Shown here one piece after another: positions 60,977 through 64,000 of a stretch of DNA of 64,000 bases (within the stretch, counting starts at the first letter, position 1; the number at the start of each line of letters is the position of its first letter). The stretch spans positions 88,588 to 152,587 of the forward strand of contig NZ_LMUJ01000036.1 in assembly GCF_009765975.1 (NCBI RefSeq), read 5' to 3'. Origin of the DNA: Acidisphaera sp. S103 (GTDB lineage Bacteria; Pseudomonadota; Alphaproteobacteria; Acetobacterales; Acetobacteraceae). The notes beneath the pieces were generated by a model. That model searched no databases and had not been told where the DNA came from. It saw only the letters and a list, made by a program, of their open reading frames with translations. The position numbers and the translations under genes were made by a program.

Positions 60977-61047
60977 CGGCGGTTTCCGATTCGTGTCTGG
61001 TTAAATGCGCGGGTCCATCCATTGCGCAACAATTAGCCGACTTCACG

Positions 61048-61211
61048 ATGGCTAGCCATATCGATCCGGCCATGGAAAGGTTAACCTTGCGCCGCCAAGC
61101 CTTCAACGCGCCGACGTTACGCCGGCTCCCACCCCGGCCCCTGAGCCGGCCTCACTCGCCTTATTGCTCTCCGGCGTTCTGGGCCTGCGCGCCGTCCGCC
61201 GCCGAGAATAA
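61048..61211 (+). pseudogene. PEP-CTERM-like C-terminal remnant
   Basis: An open frame without start codon ends TPAPTPAPEPASLALLLSGV then LGLRAVRRRE-stop. The layout P-E-P, then a hydrophobic helix, then an Arg cluster is that of PEP-CTERM sorting signals recognised by exosortases. A stop lies in frame just upstream, so no exported protein can be made from it here. It may be the tail of a deleted gene. Confidence 0.45.
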
Positions 61212-61385
61212 CGACCACGCCTGATCTGTGCCTGCCCAGGCGCGGCGTTACGAAACCGGGGTTGGGGCACACGCGGCCGATCCTGTTAAGCATTCGTCAA
61301 GGTTCCGGGCCTACGCTGGGGCGTATCCGGGCGGTCTCCCAATGCCCGTAGAAGGTCCGCGGCAATATGATCGCACCGTCCAGGC
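61212..61385. other. Intergenic, nothing recognised
   Basis: No gene, palindrome or repeat was identified. It must contain the promoter of the following pair of plus-strand genes. Confidence 0.35.
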
Positions 61386-62513
61386 ATGTCTGAAACCGAG
61401 CTTCCGCGGCTGAAACCGTATCATCCGATGACGTTCCAGGAACGCGGGGTGGCGGTGCCGTTCACCACCCCGCTTCTCGGGGGCACGCGCGCCCGGCCCA
61501 CGGACAAGCAGCGGGTCGAGCTCGTCATCCCCAATCCCGCGGGCGGGCGAGGGGTTTACATCATGCCCTGGGCGGGGATCGCCGCGTGGTGCCAGCCAAC
61601 GCTGCATGACTCGGTGTTCAACGACAGGATCGCCTCGTTGAAAAACGTCACGCCCGCCGCGATCCGGCGCGTGGCCTTGCAGCTCTCCGCCGAGGGCCTG
61701 GCGGGCGAGGAAGCGATGGAAGCCGCGTGCCAGGCGGTGAACCTGGAAAAAGGCGACAGGCTGGTCACCAACTACCAATTGCTGATGACCCTTGTGGAGC
61801 AGGTCGGTGGCCGTTTTGCCGCACAGTCAACCACCAATGGGTCCGGCAAGCCCGACCTGATGACACAGGCCCGGTTGACGGTTGAATGGATCTCGCCACG
61901 CCTGGGCCGGACGGCGAGCTGGACGGCCACCGCGCTGGAGGCGCTGTCCGACGTCCTGACGAATATCGGCGTTGGTCCCAGCGGCGCGACAGGCCGGTTG
62001 CCTCGGCTGCTCGCCATGCTTCGCAACCTCCGAACCGCGATGGCGGAATGGAGCGCCACACGGCAGAATGACGATCAGGTGGAGTACGTCAGCATGGCCT
62101 GCACCGTGGCCGACCTGACATTGTCGCTGGCCCAGGCGACCCTGGCGCAGGCGCAGGCACTGACCGGCGACATGGTGCGGCTTCTGCGAAACTGGGGCAC
62201 CGATCCGGGGTCTATCAGCCAGCTTGCCACCCGCCCCGAATGGCTGCTGGATGGCTGGGAGCAGATTTGTCTCATATGGAACCACGCCCGGGACGACGCC
62301 GGACGGCGGGCTGCCCTGGTCGAGATCATCGGGCTTATCCCGATCTTGCCGAAAGAAGCCAGCGAGTGGTCCGAGATCAAATGCGACATGGACCGGGCGA
62401 TCCGCTTCCGCCGGCTGGTGTCACTGAATGAGGACTGGCGCACCGGCTCGATCGTCTTCGAGCTGATTGCCCGAAACGAGCATCTGCGGGCGATCGCATG
62501 CCGGCCGGCGTGA
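61386..62513 (+). CDS. Hypothetical protein, unknown family
   Basis: 375 residues. The N-terminal third is mixed: YHPMTFQERGVAVPFTTPLL, VELVIPNPAGGRGVYIMPWA, WCQPTLHDSVF. The rest is nearly all helical with LTVEWISPRLGRTASWTATA, GRLPRLLAMLRNLRTAMAEW and an EYVSMACTVADLTLSLAQAT segment. No signal peptide or membrane helix. Codon use and GC are like the neighbours. The ribosome binding site is weak. It precedes another unknown gene by 78 bp on the same strand, and the pair may act together. Confidence 0.75.
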   Translation: MSETELPRLKPYHPMTFQERGVAVPFTTPLLGGTRARPTDKQRVELVIPNPAGGRGVYIMPWAGIAAWCQPTLHDSVFNDRIASLKNVTPAAIRRVALQLSAEGLAGEEAMEAACQAVNLEKGDRLVTNYQLLMTLVEQVGGRFAAQSTTNGSGKPDLMTQARLTVEWISPRLGRTASWTATALEALSDVLTNIGVGPSGATGRLPRLLAMLRNLRTAMAEWSATRQNDDQVEYVSMACTVADLTLSLAQATLAQAQALTGDMVRLLRNWGTDPGSISQLATRPEWLLDGWEQICLIWNHARDDAGRRAALVEIIGLIPILPKEASEWSEIKCDMDRAIRFRRLVSLNEDWRTGSIVFELIARNEHLRAIACRPA

Positions 62514-62591
62514 CGTCGAACCGGGACAGGAGGGGACACGGCGATCTTCGGGATCGCACATCCCGACTTCTATTTCAGGAGGCCGCAATCG

Positions 62592-63860
62592 ATGCAAACT
62601 AGATCCGCGGACCCGGCCGGACGTGCGGCACACGCGTTGCGCCATCAATTGCGTCAGGCGGACGACCAGAAGATCATACGCATCACGGCCATGCTGGACG
62701 ATGTCGCCGATCCGGCGGGGAAGCAGGCAATCCTCGATCCGTTGCGGGACCGGCTGGGCTCGCTGAAACCCGTCCGTCCGCTTCGTTTCGCCCGTTTGCT
62801 GTTCACGCCGTTTGAGCCCGTGATCGTGCCCCCCAGCGCGTGGCGTCCGGGTGACGTGGCGATCCCCCGTTCCGTGCTGACACCGCTGTCCGCCGTCGTG
62901 CGGACCGGCTTCGGCGCCGAGGCATCGGCCATCGACGCGATCATCGCCAGTCACAAAACCGACGCGACAGACGTGGTTACCGTCGCAGGCTTGGCGCTGT
63001 GGCCACGTGCCGCCGAACTGCTTGCGGTGTCGCCAACCCCGGGGGACTGGGAAACCACGGGATTGCGTTCGACGGTCTATCCACCTCTGGCCGGGGCTGT
63101 CGTCACCGTGCCGCGCCGCGCCGCGTGGCTGCGATGCCTCGCGCGGGACCAAGCCATTGGGGCTTTGGCGGCGGATCAGCGAACGATCGAGAACATCCTG
63201 CGGTCGATGGCCGATGAGCCGCCCGAGGGATGTGCGATGGTCGTCGCGCTTATCCTGTTGCAGGCGCCGCACGCGGTCCCCGTTCTCCGCGAATGCGTGG
63301 CATCGGTGCGGAACGCGGCCGAGAAAGCGATATTGCTGCGGGCACTGGCGCGCGGGATGGAACAGGTTCTGACCCGGCTGGAGGCGCCGTCGGGGGTCAT
63401 GGACGAAATAGCCCGGGCACCGTTGGCGGCGGCGGGGCAGGAGGTGCGGCGGATCGCCGCATTCCTGGGTGAGATGGATAACGATTCCGGCGCCGCCGCC
63501 CATCGGCCCCGCCTGAAGGCGATGCGGGAAAGGCTCGACCAGGCCTGCCGGGAAAGGTTCGCCGAGGGGCTGGCCGAGGGTCTCGTGCAACCCCTGGCCA
63601 CCGCATCCGATGCGCTGGACGCGGCCGGTCAGACGCTGTTGGAGACCTGCGCCCGGGATTTGCGTTCGCTTGAAACGGTGGCGCGCAAGGTCGGCGGCTC
63701 CGGCAGCTACGACCAGTTACTGCATCAAGCGGCGGACACCGTGCTTGTGGCGGCGAAGTCGGGCACCCTGACCCCGATCAGAACGTTTCGGCTGGTCGAG
63801 ATCCTGGCTGGATCGGATGTCGCCACGTCGATGTACCGCGACACCGTCGCCAAATCCTGA
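62592..63860 (+). CDS. Hypothetical helical protein, unknown family
   Basis: 422 residues, AGGAGG ten bases before the ATG. Segments include RHQLRQADDQKIIRITAMLD, LRFARLLFTPFEPVIVPPSA, WRPGDVAIPRSVLTPLSAVV and AWLRCLARDQAIGALAADQR. Mostly helical, cytoplasmic, with a coiled-coil-like stretch near LKAMRERLDQACRERFAEGL. No family is recognised. Downstream it converges on an enoyl-CoA hydratase gene. Confidence 0.8.
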   Translation: MQTRSADPAGRAAHALRHQLRQADDQKIIRITAMLDDVADPAGKQAILDPLRDRLGSLKPVRPLRFARLLFTPFEPVIVPPSAWRPGDVAIPRSVLTPLSAVVRTGFGAEASAIDAIIASHKTDATDVVTVAGLALWPRAAELLAVSPTPGDWETTGLRSTVYPPLAGAVVTVPRRAAWLRCLARDQAIGALAADQRTIENILRSMADEPPEGCAMVVALILLQAPHAVPVLRECVASVRNAAEKAILLRALARGMEQVLTRLEAPSGVMDEIARAPLAAAGQEVRRIAAFLGEMDNDSGAAAHRPRLKAMRERLDQACRERFAEGLAEGLVQPLATASDALDAAGQTLLETCARDLRSLETVARKVGGSGSYDQLLHQAADTVLVAAKSGTLTPIRTFRLVEILAGSDVATSMYRDTVAKS

Positions 63861-63890
63861 GGTCGGCGCCCAGCCGTGATGGCGCCGGCT

Positions 63891-64000
63891 TCAGGCCCCA
63901 CGCCAGACCGGCGGCCGCTTGTCGAGGAACGCGTCCATGCCCTCGCGGAAATCCCGGCTGGTGTAACACAGGCGGATCAGGTCTTCGTCCGGCGGCAAGT
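63891..64000 (-). CDS. Enoyl-CoA hydratase/isomerase, C-terminal end (partial)
   Basis: The last 36 codons of a minus-strand gene that enters from the right edge: LPPDEDLIRLCYTSRDFREG then MDAFLDKRPPVWRGA-stop. CYTSRDFREGMDAFL-KRPP-W is the usual C terminus of crotonase-family enoyl-CoA hydratases, where the last helix covers a neighbouring active site. The start and the oxyanion region are outside the window. Confidence 0.85.
   Translation of the reverse strand, partial: LPPDEDLIRLCYTSRDFREGMDAFLDKRPPVWRGA

Overview
The window is a GC-rich chromosomal segment from an alphaproteobacterium, most likely a member of the Acetobacteraceae/Rhodospirillales. The pointers are the block tRNA-Phe, yacG, ribonuclease E/G, maf, infA (23.7-25.9 kb, minus strand), an alphaproteobacterial RHH_4 ribbon-helix-helix protein, a perfect CtrA-type box (TTAA-N7-TTAA) and the abundance of MmgE/PrpD, CaiB, MFS and amidohydrolase genes. 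There are no rRNA genes, intact prophage, CRISPR array or complete insertion sequence.

0-12 kb is an accessory stretch: a double cupin, a secreted lipase-like hydrolase and two small exported proteins, a LysR regulator convergent with a winged-helix/TPR regulator, an amidohydrolase, a fluoroacetate-dehalogenase-like hydrolase and an MmgE/PrpD protein. Between and after the last of these lie truncated pieces of at least five catabolic or transport genes (an enolase-superfamily enzyme, TctA, a cupin, LivH, an aldo/keto reductase), the debris of past rearrangements.

12.1-18.3 kb is one tight minus-strand operon: GntR regulator, two polar-amino-acid-type ABC permeases, a periplasmic binding protein, a mandelate racemase/muconate lactonizing family enzyme, an RraA-family aldolase-like protein and a split UxaA-type dehydratase (SAF subunit plus large subunit). 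It looks like an uptake and dehydration/aldol-cleavage route for a sugar acid or hydroxy acid. It carries no ABC ATPase, and a perfect 18-bp palindrome lies 63 bp upstream of the regulator. Two MFS transporters and a second MmgE/PrpD follow (18.9-23.2 kb).

23.6-26 kb is the conserved housekeeping block. 26-36.5 kb holds a GxxExxY gene bracketed by near-identical inverted repeats, a DUF2891 protein, a Do/DegP-type protease, a methyltransferase, an acetyltransferase, a cupin, an MFS carrier, an ABM-like protein, and a divergent SDR / flavin-monooxygenase pair around a palindrome.

36.7-45.1 kb is the most striking part: eight minus-strand genes, mostly overlapping by 4 bp, encoding an AtuA-family protein (DUF1446), DUF4387, a luciferase-like monooxygenase, a CitE/HpcH-type lyase, a CaiB-type CoA-transferase, an exported alpha/beta hydrolase, a PaaK-type aryl-CoA ligase and a DpgC-like crotonase-fold protein of the cofactor-independent dioxygenase type. 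I know of no described pathway with this set. It lies between hisD and infA, genes that are close neighbours in many alphaproteobacteria, so it may be part of an inserted island.

45-64 kb returns to mixed content: hisD, a ferritin-like protein, a YciB-like protein, a carotenoid oxygenase with a divergent TetR gene, small hypothetical genes, bolA, Lrp and RHH regulators, a 30-bp tandem array built from a dispersed palindromic repeat, a two-domain glycosyltransferase behind the CtrA box that overlaps an amidohydrolase by 143 bp, a MetE-like protein, a hydrolase lacking its serine nucleophile, an IS5-type transposase remnant, an AraC regulator, a PEP-CTERM-like remnant, two long proteins of unknown function and the end of an enoyl-CoA hydratase.
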